NCBI GenBank assembly: GCA_015143295.1
Contig: CM026568.1
Coordinates: forward strand, 20,218,607 to 20,282,606
Source: Tetracentron sinense
Taxonomy: Eukaryota > Streptophyta > Magnoliopsida > Trochodendrales > Trochodendraceae
DNA length: 64,000 bases
Reading direction: 5' to 3'
Shown here piece by piece: positions 1 through 11,600 of this stretch. Within the stretch, counting starts at the first letter, position 1. Each line of letters starts with the position of its first letter. The notes under the pieces were generated by a model. The model worked only from the letters and a program-made list of their open reading frames with translations, had not been told where the DNA came from and searched no databases. Made by a program: the position numbers and the translations under genes.

Positions 1-888
1 CCATTTTGTGTGCAACTTGGCACATATATCTTGTGTAGGGCTATAAACAGAGCGGATACTACTGTATCTGTATCCGATTCGTTTAATATTTCACACTATC
101 TGAATTCGGTCCAATATCCATCGGAGACTAACATAAGACATTCGAATTCAAATTCGGATAATATCTGAATTCGACCAGGAATAAGAAATCATATTGTTGT
201 CAACTGTTCGGTGGGAGAAAAGTTCAACAAGAGAGCTGCTATGCCAGATGAGATTAGAGCAATTGCCACTATTTTGTCTTCACTTGTGTCATATGATCCA
301 TCACCATTGAGTTCACCACTCTATATGAGCTTTCCATAGTTGTGATTTTGCAATTATTTCTATTGTGAAGATGAAGAACAAGAACCATAAACAGAAACAC
401 CGCATGGTACTCTCTTCTTCTTCTTAATAATCTCTCCGCCATTTTCGACGGAACTCGGGGTCTAATGGGTAGAAGGAAGGAGATCTGCATTTAGGGCCGG
501 TAATGAAACCTTGGCCATCAGATTGGAATGTTTAACCACTGAATCAACGACATGAAAGTCTTCATCTTTATCGTCCTCGCCTTCTTTGGTGAAATCCTCA
601 TTATTAGATTCAAAAAGCTTATGAAGGGACATCCATTGTAGAACAAAATAGATATTAAGGTTTAAAAAGAAAGGATAAATTGAGTAGATTGTGAAAACTA
701 AATGAAAGAGAGAGGCAGGAGAGAGAAGAGGAATATTTGCATAAAACAAACAAGAGAAGATGTGAGAAGAGGAGAGAAAAGGAGAGCAGATGCACTGAAC
801 AGGAATGACCTAAGAAAACAAAGTTTAGGATTAGGGTTTGGTTTCTATTAGTATTTATAGTATGGTATAATAACATTTATATCCTCAC
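1..888. repeat. Left part of an inverted-repeat-bounded repeat block
   Basis: The first ~36 bases resemble, in inverted orientation, positions 3704-3741 (shared blocks GTGTGCAACT, GGCA and TTGTGT). A TAGGGCTATAAAC start at about 36 is mirrored by ACAACCCTA at about 3585. Both sides also carry degenerate GGATA/TATCC-rich sequence. The solo LTR at 889-3321 interrupts this block. Short open frames between 269 and 876 on the minus strand are low-complexity and resemble no family I know. The left end may lie outside the window, so the element type is uncertain. Confidence 0.4.
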
Positions 889-3321
889 TGTGAGCATGGG
901 ATTTTCCCCACTTTCCCAATATATGGTTTGTTTGACTTTCAAGTTACCACCTATTCATTCTTAGGGATAGGTCTCGGGTATTTGTCCGTTTGGATAAGGC
1001 AAATGGTCTATTCAGAGATTAGGGTAAACAGTTCAATTAAGTCTGGAGAAGGTGTTAGGCACTCCAGGACCCCCGTTTATAACGGTTACCTACTCCATAA
1101 AAATAAGCCAAAGTTTAATCTCAAAGTTTCGTTAAAATGCCAAAGTGTTTAAAAGAGTGATGACTAGGGTCGAACTCGAATAAGGTTGCTTATGTACTCA
1201 CAAGGTGAGATCAGACCGAGCGTAGTTCTGGCACATGAGCCCGTGCCAAGGCTAAGGGGTGTGTGTGTGTGTGCATAGGGTGGTCAAAGGTCTAGCATTA
1301 GGGCTAGGATTTCGTTGATCGGGTTGATCAAGTGCTCAAGGGTGAATCTAACCGTGATTAGAAGGGTGTAACTGTGGTTAGGGACTAACCATAACTAAGA
1401 AAAGCCTAGTGAGTCTCTTTTTGGGTTTTTTTTTGCATTTTTCATATTTTTTCGTGATTTTATGTGAATGTTTATCAAGTTAACCATGGTTTAACTAACC
1501 TAGGGTTGAGTTAACCATGATTAAGGGTTAACTATAATTAAGAAAAAGCTATTTATTGATCTTTTTGAATTTTTCTATTTTTTGGTTTTTTATAATTTTA
1601 TTTGAATTTTTTGAGTAGGTAAGCTTAACTAGAGTTAAGAGTTAACCGAGGTTGAACTAACCCCAATTAAAAGCATGGTCAGAGTCCAAGGTGGGCTTGG
1701 CAAGAGTGTCAAGGGCTCATTGGGCCTCCAGTTGGGCCTGGGCTTGATGCAAAGCTGCTATTCTAACAATACAGTGAATGCGGTAATTGGTTTAGCGCCA
1801 TTCTCAATTCTATATGAATTGAGAATGTCGGTGAACCAAGTGCCGCCATTTCTGTTTTACAGGAACAGCAACATGGTCAGCCATGGGGGAGCTTAATGAT
1901 GATACCATGTGGGCCAGTGTGCCCAAGGAAGTGTTAAAGGATTGTCAAGTGTCTTGGGCCAGCTTTTAGGCCCTGGCCTTGGTCCACAAGTAGGTCCAAG
2001 ATGGCCTTGAAGTTTCTGTTTCAAAAATAGCAGAATGTCGGTAATGCATTTACCGACATTCTGGACAGGTTTTCTTTTTATCCATTTTAACTACAGTTAA
2101 GCTACAACCACGAGCTTGGAAAGCATAGGGGAGTTAGAAGGGGGTCACAGGGATCCAAAACAGGCCCTGGACAGGACCAGGGCCTCACCAGGTGTGGCCT
2201 ATAGCCCCTGCAAAAGAAGATGTCCAGAATAGCGGTAGAATAACTACCACCATTACTGGATTTCTAAAAAAACCTAAACACCAGTTGCTGACCTATTCCA
2301 TGATGCAACCAAGGGGTTCCTCATGAACCGAGGACCCCCCATAATGTTTATGGAGGTGGATGGAGGCCTGTGCATAGTGGTGTGAACGTGTGTGGGTTGT
2401 GGGGGTTCCACTGCCTATGGAGGAGGCAGGGAAACCCTTTCTAAACTACAAACGACGAGCTAAACCCCCTGGATATGGACCAGGGGTTTATAGGGATGCT
2501 CAAAAATTAAAGAAAGGAGGGGTAGGGATGGCCCCTACCCAGTTGAGCCGACTGCCACAAATAGTGGAGGATGGTTGCTGTCCACGGTGGTGCTGTTGCA
2601 AGAGGGGTAATCTTTGGATTTTTTGAAGGATTTCGGAGGGTCTGGAACTATTGGAGAGCTCAAAAACTATCAGGGATTCTCTTTGGGTGTTCTCCTCCTC
2701 GGATGACAGTGGTGAGGCGTGGTTTTATAGGCAAAAGGGTTTAGGGACAAGGTGGGTATTAGGATGGGATAGCTGGTGTTGCAACCACGTGGGAGGGGTC
2801 TGAAGAGGTGATCAGAGGCGTGGAGAGGGAGGGGTGCAGGAGGGGTTGGTGGTGCAGGGGTGGCTACAGGTGCTGCAAACACGCAAAATCAGAATTGGCA
2901 GTAGATCATCCACCGCCATTCTCAAATACAAAGGTTTGAGAATGTTGGTAGATGCTCTACCGACATTCTGAAACTTTAAAAATAAAAAGCCAGGGCCCCC
3001 TACAGGGTAGGTTTTAGAGGTCTTGGGCCCAGGCTTGGCTGTTGGTTTTAGGCCCTACGGGCTTGGGTCCACCTAGGGTTTAGACTAGGGTATGCTAGGG
3101 CTACCTAGGGTTTGACTTAGGGCTACCTAGGGTTTAGGCTAGGGAAGTGAGGTTAGGTTTAGGGCTACCTAGAGTTTGAGCTAGGGTTTGGGCATAGGTT
3201 AACTATGGTTAAGTTTTACCTATGGTTTTGACCTATGATTGACCTAAGGTTTAGGTTGGACTAACCATGATTAAGTTAATTAACCATGGTTAAAGGGGGG
3301 TGTAAAAATGGGGTGCTGACA
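889..3321 (-). mobile_element. Solo LTR of an LTR retrotransposon (2.4 kb)
   Basis: The block starts TGTGAGCA and ends TGCTGACA (inverted ends TGTGAGCA/TGTCAGCA). It is flanked by a perfect 5-bp target duplication CTCAC at 884-888 and 3322-3326, the hallmark of LTR retrotransposon integration. No second LTR, primer binding site or polyprotein is present, so this is a solo LTR left by recombination. On the minus strand CCTATAAAA (plus 2723-2731) looks like the LTR TATA box, about 590 bp from the minus-strand 5' end, so I infer minus orientation. TTAACCATGGTTAA-like palindromes recur near both ends, and several perfect hairpins sharing AGAATGTCGGT lie inside. Family is uncertain; a Ty3-type element is plausible from the length. 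Confidence 0.82.
1799..2969. repeat. Set of perfect hairpins inside the solo LTR
   Basis: Dyads seen directly: CATTCTCAATTC (1799-1810) with its complement at 1816-1827; CAGAATGTCGGTAA (2031-2044) with its complement at 2050-2063; CATTCTCAAA (2917-2926) with 2935-2944; and AGAATGTTGGTAGA (2939-2952) with 2956-2969 (one mismatch). A weaker one lies near 2224-2258. They share a GAGAATG/AGAATGTCGGT core but differ in the rest of the stem. Confidence 0.75.
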
Positions 3322-3741
3322 CTCACATAAGTAAACAAACTACAATGTACCTGAGCTCTTGATTAAGGTATAAACCACTATAGAGGACATTGTGTCATAT
3401 TAAGGTTATTAGTCGGTCGGATAGTTAGCAGAGCGGATAATGCACTATCCGTATCCACTCCAAATATTGGTGGATACTTAATTGGATACCCGAATCCGAT
3501 TCGTTAAATATATAAATGGATAATTATCTGACTAATTGGATACGGATTGGATTCGGATAATATCCGGCTCCATTCACAACCCTAATCTTGTGTGCCCTCA
3601 CTAATAGGCAAGACATGTTAGTAAAAATACAACTTGTGAGAGGCACTTCATCTCAAGTGCTTTTACCAATATACCCATAATTTGTGTATGTAGCGCTCTA
3701 ATCACACAAGGTATGTATGCCGAGTTGCACACACCATTTGG
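3322..3741. repeat. Right part of the interrupted repeat block
   Basis: This is the continuation of the older repeat after the solo LTR and its target duplication. It contains a GGATA-rich inverted segment (3419-3565) and ends in sequence that is an imperfect reverse complement of positions 1-36. No coding capacity was seen. Confidence 0.35.
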
Positions 3742-6030
3742 ATTCCCTTTTTATTATCTTAAAATATTACCTTTGACATTTTTTCTTATGTGTTAGCAAT
3801 TTGTTGGCCCTTTGCAGCCCTAGGCTACAAAGGCTATTACTGCCAAGTTTCACTCTTATGGCTTGCATTTCATACAATTTGGTTTTTAATAGACTCGTTG
3901 CATACACAATCGAGGGTCTGTTTTTGCTGTTGGGAATCAATTAAAAGCTTTGAGCTGTTTTCCACTATAATAATTAGGGTAATGATAGGTCCACTTTCCT
4001 TCTCATCAGCTTTTCCATGTTTTTAACAAGAAGACAAAAAAATAGTGGGCCCCATAAAAAGATGCTATATTTTTTTGTCTTATTATTTAAAAACAGAGAA
4101 ATTGGATGAGAAAGAAAGTGGACATAACATTCTCCTAATAATTAATATACCGATTGTACCCACACAAATGATGAAGGCGCGTCTAAGGTGGTGAACTATT
4201 GGAGGAAAGAAGCCAGTGACCCAAATGAGCACAAAGACTACTTCTATATTTCCCGATGATAGGGTAGTTGTAACATCACAATTGAGCTTCACAAAACTCG
4301 GGGAGATGGGAAAATCCACTAAAGTGTTGAGATGAACACGTAATGGTTTGATTTTGATATTGTAAGATGGTCTAGAAGCTCCAATGCCTCAGCGATATCT
4401 TTTGAGTAATCAATGGCCCTATGGATCACATGGTTTGGGTCATACGATTATCCTAAAAAATTATAGAAGTTATTATAAAAATTCAGTATGTGTCATATGA
4501 GGGAACTATTCAAAATGATGTCACCGTCTCATTATTATTCAAGTTGAGTGACAGCATCAAATTGAGGAAGATTGGAATGGGCCATATAGTGGCATCAAGT
4601 TGTGAGCTTTTTGCACAACCATGAGAAAATAAAACATGAGCTAATGTATACTATTTGCAATCGTAACAAGGACATAATGGATTATTCATGATCATTTGGT
4701 AGAAGGGGTTGAAGGTTATATGTAGGCACATCAAAAAACCCTATAACAAGGGTTCCCTGCCCGGCCTGACACTTGAAGGCAGAGTTAAGGCCTAGTCAAT
4801 TTGGGTCCTTGATGGGCTAGTGCAGGGTTAGGGTTAAGATCTTGCCCTTATAAGTAATTAATGACAGAGTTAGGGCTGACCTCTGCCCTTTGGTAGCCCT
4901 AGCCATAGGTTGGGAATATGGTGTAACATTCCCATAAGGATAGCTAAAATTTGGAGGAACGGTAAAGTTCTAAACATTTTCTATCGTGTAGACACTTGAC
5001 AGGCCAAAGCCCCATGGTGTGTTAATAGGTATCTTCTCACCCTACAGATTGCGAAGAACATCTACTGATTGATAAGTGAATTTAACTGTGAATTAACCCA
5101 TAGATCCATGGTGCCAGACAAGTCTATCTGCAAAATCACCTAAACTAGGCTAAATGAGGATAATGGCTTCCACTTCATAGGATAAGAAATTAAAGATATA
5201 TACCACTGATAATGTCTAGAGATATCAAGTAAGGGTCAATCAGGTCTGATACCCCCCATACTAGAGGCAGTCTGGTGGGCATCCAGACCAGATCATAAAC
5301 CTTGTAGAAAGTTTGGTAACCATGGACAAATCAAAAGGGGGATTGAAAAACCATTCTCAAGATGGCATTCCACTTCCATGGATGTGAGGGCACCAGTTCC
5401 AAGAAATCCAAGCCATGTTCGTGCACATAAGGACAATGTTAGCACAATCGCGTCAATCATTAATTGTTTAGAAAATAAAATGAAAAATACTTTTTGGTAG
5501 AGCCAACTTTTTGTCATATCCTTGCATTTCACATAAGGACAATGGTAGCCTAATTGTGTCAGCCATTAATTGTTCCAAAGAAAAAGACAACACTTTGAGT
5601 AGAGTCATGCTCAAAAGTTATTTATCTTTGAAATTAATTATGAGCAGAAGCTTTGGTTGAACACTCAATCCGAGGAACCCAAAAAATGCCTTAGGTATGA
5701 GTATTTATGAAAAAAAATTAGTGTTAAAAAATACACTTCTTTGTGTTCATAATTATCAACCTACCACTTCCGAAGGCCCCAGTCACAAATCTTCCAAAGA
5801 AACAATTGGGTGGCTACAAATGTCAACATTTCTCTGATTTATATTTTTTAAAACTGTTAAAATATTAAACATCTCCACGTGTTAGCCCCAATATTGCGTA
5901 TATGTAAAAATTTAGAGTAAATGCGACTAGGGTGAGCACTCCTCATTCATAGTTAATCTCTTATCTTTTCCCTCTTAAAAACTATTAATGGTTGACACGA
6001 TAAAAAATTAAATTTCTTAGGAAAATAGTT
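3742..6030 (-). mobile_element. Intergenic DNA with eroded LINE remnants
   Basis: No intact gene was seen. On the minus strand, 5250-5530 encodes LINE-like residues (a VECHLENG..I...CPWLPN stretch, compare the usual WRVGNG..I.IW.DPWLP of plant L1 ORF2), broken by stops and shifts. A shorter minus-strand stretch at 4240-4319 (PSFVKLNCD) resembles the start of an RNase H-like domain. Both are decayed; boundaries, poly(A) tails and target duplications could not be defined. The rest (3742-4080, 4330-5250, 5540-6030) shows nothing I can name. Confidence 0.4.
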
Positions 6031-6032
6031 AA

Positions 6033-6187
6033 CGTACCTGGGATTTCCATTTGCAAACATAAGGCTGATCCTCATTGGTCCATGCCCCACTTTTCTATTG
6101 TCACCAAAGTTGGTGAATATTTAAGAGTGAGGGGCATGGACCAATGAGGACCAGCCTTAGGTTTGCAAATGGACACCCCAGGTACGC
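6033..6187. mobile_element. Palindromic MITE (about 155 bp)
   Basis: Two ~57-bp arms (about 6033-6090 and 6126-6187) are near-perfect reverse complements, both ending in GTACCTGGG-type sequence and sharing CCATTTGCAAAC and CCTCATTGGTCCATGCCCC. A ~35-bp loop separates them. No convincing target duplication was found, so the superfamily is open. Confidence 0.75.
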
Positions 6188-6243
6188 CTATCACTGCTCA
6201 ATATCTTACACCCAAATAATAGTGGTTGCCACGATAAAGACTA

Positions 6244-7218
6244 GGGTTTTTTGTGAAAAACCCATTATCTTTTTAGTTATTTGTAAATACCCCCTTGAGT
6301 TTAGTAATTTTGTATTATAATCCACTAACTTTTAAAACTTTTGCAAATCCACAATTCCATCCAAAAGTTAGTTAACAGATGTTAACTTTTTTATGAAATG
6401 ACCTTTTAAACCATTTTTCAATGAGTTGGACGGAATGCACACCTCTATAGGTAATAATTTATCCCCTTTTACTGGGTTTAAACTTAATCGACCTAAGGTT
6501 AATATTTTTCAAAAGAATCTAAAAATCAAGGTTAGATGGATTAACCCTAAAGGTGAATGAATCTTAACTATAGTTAGTGGGTCTTAAAAGAGACACATGC
6601 CAGATTGTAGAGTCCCCTTTAACATGATCAACCTAAGGTTAATATTTTTTTTATAAAATCCAAGGTTAGATGCATGAACCCTAGGGTGAGTCAATATTAA
6701 CCACAAGTAGTGGTTGTTAAAAAGGACATGTGGCGACTTGTAGAGCCTCCTTTAACTGTGGTTAAGCATAATCAATCCAAGGTTTATAATTTTTCTTCTA
6801 AAATTAAGGTTAGATGCATGAACCCTAGTGGTGAATGAATCTTAACCACAGTTAGTGAGTGTTAAAAGAGACATGTGGAAGCCTCTTTTAAATGTGGTTA
6901 AGCATATTCAACCTAAATTTAAAATATATTTTTTTAAAAGGTTAAACAAATGAATCATAGGGGTGAGTGAATCTTAACTACAATTAGTGGGTTCTAAGCA
7001 CTACTCTTAGGAATTTTTTTTTACAAATCTCCTTAAAAATTATAAAAGGTTAAAAAAGTGGTTTCATAAAAATTATTTAACATCCGTTAACTAACTTTTG
7101 GATGGAAAGGTGGATTTGCAAAAATTATAAAAGTTAGTGGACTATAATACAAAATCACCAAACCCAATGGGGTATTTATAAATAGCTGAAAAGATAGGGA
7201 TTTTTCACAAAAAAACCC
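6244..7218. mobile_element. Non-autonomous Mutator-like element
   Basis: Long terminal inverted repeats of about 160 bp (starting GGGTTTTTTGTGAAAAA on the left, CACAAAAAAACCC on the right) are flanked by a perfect 9-bp duplication TAAAGACTA at 6235-6243 and 7219-7227. A 9-bp duplication plus long TIRs is the Mutator signature. No transposase remains. The 640-bp interior consists of about four degenerate ~140-bp tandem units (starting near 6491, 6631, 6772 and 6911) with recurring 'cctaaggtt...gttaga..gaaccct...cttaac.a.agttagtg' sequence. Relatives of this unit recur near 49770, 53390 and 56340. Confidence 0.88.
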
Positions 7219-7227
7219 TAAAGACTA

Positions 7228-8284
7228 AGGTTGCGTTTGTTAACACTAGTCTAAAAAGAATTACTTAATTGAAAATTATGCTTTTAGTTAGACTTTAGAT
7301 TGTTAAATTGAAGGTTAATTGCATGTCTACATTTTAGAGATTTTAGGGGTAAAAACCTCTACTTTAAAAAGTATGTTCTAAAACTTAGACATGCAATTAA
7401 CCTTCAACTTAACAATCTAAAGTCAAACTAGACCGTTTTACTTATTGCTTAATAAATTTTACCAAACAAGTTTATTTATAAAAAAATACTTATTTTTATC
7501 AATAAGTTAAAATAAGTACTACATGGGAATTTTCAGGGGAGTACATGCGTCAGCAGCTGCTTTGAAGTCTGGTTCAATGGTAGAAGGTAGATAGCAAAAC
7601 TCCAGTTACTGATGAGGCTGAGGGGGAGGGTGTACACCCTGTAATGCACTCCGATGCCAAAGTCAGAATATGAAGAAGATGATGAATAGTAAGAGAACTG
7701 AAGTAATAAAAATGAGCAATATGAAATTTCGTGATCCTTATGCACTGAGTCTCTGGGGGTAATTATAGATTTAACTCTATATGCCTATAGATGACCATAA
7801 ATGACCATGAATGACCATGTGACTTGCTTTACACTCATTACCAAATATGTCAGACAAATCTTGAGTCTTACGTGTCACACGTGTGAGCTTACTATTTGTA
7901 AGGTCAGTCTGGAATCGAAAGGCAGCTGAAATAACTAGCATTAAATACATTAAATGCTAAGACAATATTTTTCACCTAATAAGGATCACTTCCTGATTAT
8001 TTCATTCTACGAGTCGGTCTCGTTGTTGATTAAAGCTCGGGCCCGTTGTAACACGGATAGAATAACCGTTGTCAAAAGAGAACAGCTACGTTCGTCCTCC
8101 GGGTAACGAATACGTTATCATGTAGACAACAGGTCCGTTGTCTAGAGGAGTACAGATTTGTTCTCAATTTGAGTACGTGTCTCCCATCTATTGACATAAC
8201 AACGAAAAATAGCTCGTTCTCCAATACTTAATCATTTTTACGAAATTTATCCATTACAAGTACTTTTTTATAGTATTGACAAAC
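7228..8284. mobile_element. Probable hAT-like element
   Basis: The left end AGGTTGCGTTTGTTAA and the right end (reverse complement AGGGGGCGTTTGTCAA) form short TIRs typical of plant hAT non-autonomous elements. The left end directly abuts the target duplication of the neighbouring Mutator-like element. The candidate 8-bp flanks match only partially, so the boundaries are inferred. The interior has a 50-bp hairpin (7284-7431) and no recognisable transposase; the minus-strand frame at 7533-7745 is unassigned. Confidence 0.5.
7284..7431. repeat. Long imperfect hairpin
   Basis: The arms at about 7284-7340 and 7376-7431 are ~90% complementary over ~50 bp (shared GACTTTAGATTGTTAA and GAAGGTTAATTGCATGTCTA), separated by ~35 bp. 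As RNA either strand would fold into a long stem. It may be the core of a MITE nested in the hAT-like element. Confidence 0.7.
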
Positions 8285-8613
8285 GCCCCCTTAAGCATAA
8301 TTTTCAAATGAACACTTCTTTTTTAAGTCATTTCTTACACCCAAATAACCGTCGCAGCACTACCGCTTGCTCGAATGGCATGGACCGCGTGTCCTCTTTC
8401 GTGGGATCTAATCCCAATGAGCGTAAGCAAGGCTGAGGGCCTTTTAGGTCAATGGCCCATTTTCATGGGCTACAAAGTCGAAGATTCATACATGAGAGTG
8501 TGAGGGAGGGTTTGAAAGTCGTCCTAAACTTGAGAAGACCTGGTTTTGGTTTTGGTTTTCTTTCTCAGTTGTGACAACCATGCCATAGCTTTTCATAATC
8601 TCTGCGTTTCGCC
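8285..8613 (+). promoter_or_regulatory. Promoter-proximal and 5' leader region of nicastrin
   Basis: This is the single-copy-looking sequence between the hAT-like element and the nicastrin start codon. No clear TATA box is visible. The start ATG at 8614 sits in a good context (gccATGG). The transcription start cannot be placed without transcript data. The nearest transposon end lies only about 330 bp upstream of the ATG. Confidence 0.4.
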
Positions 8614-11600
8614 ATGGCCTTAAATATTTTTTATCTTCTTTTCTGCTTTATTGCTCAGCTTCACCTCTCTTTCGCCGGCCAGTTTCCTCGTGAGTTTTGT
8701 TCAATTTCTCTATCTTTCCTTTTTACATAATCCTGCATGTTTAAATGTACTTCCAGCTGTTTTTTTTTTTCTTTTAAATATCTGCAGATTGCTTATCATC
8801 TAGTTTGTTTCTTGAATTTCCTTTGTGTCTGCGTCCGTTGATTTGATTTTACTCTGTTTCTCTATCTGGAATTTAAGATCTAGAAAAAGAACTTGAATGC
8901 TGTTGAGTGTTTTGAAGCTTCTTCAAGAGTCTGAGAAATATCTAAGTAAGATTATTTCTGGCAGCATGTTTGAACTATCTGAAAATTTTCCATAAAATAG
9001 CTATTTTGATCAGAGAACTGATTCAAAGTTGAAATTTTATTGAAATTATTAATCCAATGGGCGGAAGGCCGTTTGTTTTCTGTAATTTGTGCAAAACAAA
9101 TGGATGGAATAACTGAAAAATTGGATCATTTGGGGCAAAAATTATATTATTAGGGGCAAAGTAAATGGGTGAACTTTAGTTTAAGCGAATGGATGGTATT
9201 GGGTCAAGGTTTCATCATTGGAAGAGGGATACAAACTTTTCCTTTTTTTTTTTGGGTTTCTATGTAACTTATTTGGCTCAGTCTCTTTCTCATATGAAAA
9301 GTCAGATGTGGTAATAATGATTAGCCAAGATTGAAGCATTCTGCTTCCATTGGATAACCCTAAAGTACACATATATTTCATTTGAATTATGGCTGTTAAA
9401 TGAACCACCAATGTGTTTTCTAGATAAAGGTCAAGCAAGCTTGCTAAAACCAAGACAAGGAGTTGGAATATGCTTATCTTTCTGGACTCATTGGAGGTAG
9501 GGGGGGGTGAGGAAATGGCATTTGTTCTTGCCCATTGTGAGAAAAATATGGGCTTGATTATGTGCGCAAGCGGTGAGGGAGTGACTCTTTTCATCTCTCT
9601 AGTTCTTCCTATATCCCTAGCAGGAATTGTTGAGCGGGTTTCAATTTTACAGACTACATCTTGAAACTTTTTTCTAAAGTGGTAGATGGCAAGATAAAGT
9701 TCTTTGCATTTTGAATGAGGATTCACCACCTGCTAATATAATGAGGCTCTGGGAGGCCTTTCCTATACCAATTAACTCCAGGTATGGTTTTTTGAGTACG
9801 AAAAATCCTCTTAAACCTTGAAAACACAAGAAGAAACCACCTTAACAGTATCTTTCGGTGGTTCAAAGATTCGCTTAGGGGGTCCTTGGGATAACGAGTG
9901 CCTTCTTTTGCCTTGTAGGGTTGTAGGATGCCCCCCCCCCCCCCTTCTTTCCTTTCAACATATTTTTGATGGGATAATTTTAGGTAGAAACAGAGACCTG
10001 ATGTATGTAGTGCAGAATGCCTAGCATTTGAGCATGGGTTGATCCCTTTGAGAAGGCAACTTGATTGTTTTGGGTTCTGTATGGACCACAAATTTAATGG
10101 CTGGAAAATTCTGTTCCACACTATTTTAACAATCCTTGGTGCCTCTATATCCGAACTTCAAATAACCATTTTCCCGTTGTTTTATCTTCAATTTTTTGTC
10201 TTTTCTTTTCTGTTCCTAATTATGCATATTGCATTTTTTCCAGTAGAAAGAGTTCATTTGGTGGTACAATTATTCCGTCCTTTCCTTGAATACAGTTCTA
10301 TTTATTATTGTTGTTTTGTATATTTGGAATCTGAATTAACTTTGTTTAATGACACTTCAGGACAGGTAAATTCTCTGGAATCAGTTCCTAATCTTGAGAA
10401 GTCAATGTACTTGAGTGTTGATGGATATCCTTGTGTACGATTACTGAATCTTTCTGCTGAAATTGGTTGTGCAAGTAAGTTTCTTTGCAGTGTTATACAT
10501 CATATGCATATGATTTGCATTGACATATTTTCTCATGGAATCAGACTTTTATTTATTTTTGTTATTGAGCTTTTGGTGTATTATTTCATATCCCTAAAAA
10601 GTTGCAATTAATGTCTTCAGATCCGGGACGTGAGAAGGTTGTTGCTCCAATCATAAGATTCAAGAATGCTAATGAGTTGGCTTATTCATCTGCGGTTTTG
10701 GTGTCATTAGATGAAATGCAAAGTTTCTTTTCCAGGCATGAATATTCTTTTTATATTGATTAATTTGTGTATGTGCTCTGCATTGTATTTTGTATGCTAT
10801 AGCCTATCTGTAATGTGATTTTCTAGATGCTCATATCTTCTTATGTTTTCTGTGGTCTTTGGTGATTAAGATTATGAGTATGTAAATGATGTTGATTGGT
10901 CATTACGACTCCTGGGCAACTTAAAGGTGCATTCAGGCCACATGATCGTAGAATCATTGGGCACGGGTAATATTTACTCAAATCTATGTTAGAACCTACA
11001 GAAGTTCATAATCATTTTCTCAAAGCTGCTTGATTAAACATGAATTTTCCCTTACGGCCATGGATTAATTTAAGCTGCTTCACTTTTTTCATTCTCTTTT
11101 CCCTGAACAAATCGCCATATGAATGGAATTGTAGACAACCACATGCCTTACAGTTACATGAAGTTAAACCTTGGCGATGATTAGGAAAACTGTCTCAAGT
11201 GCTCATTCTGAGCACTGGGCTTTGGGTCAAGGTTCCTATCTGAAAACCCTGCCTTGAGGGCAGATTTGTTTTTGGCTGTACTAAAACAGGTTAACTATAC
11301 CTCCTTGTCTCTGTGAGAATATAGAGACACACACACACACACATATGATGTCAGAAAAGGGTTAGTGATAGATGGTATGTATCCTATACTAAACATTAAA
11401 TTTAGATGGTTGAGAAAGATCTAATGCAATTTTTTTAATGCGATAATTGCATTAGAAAGTGGTAAGCTCAAGATACAAAAAAAAGCCCTCACAAGATCAG
11501 AGAAAAATTTCAAAAAATGATGCACACCTTAATTTTATCTCACAAAAAAAACATAGTTGGTGCAAAAAGATTATATCCTAGTCTCTTTGAAGTCATTTTT

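Noticed and set aside
9181-9729. 182-codon minus-strand frame in nicastrin intron 1
   Set aside because: No domain, no start or splice context, and low-complexity runs. It looks like chance openness or old repeat DNA.
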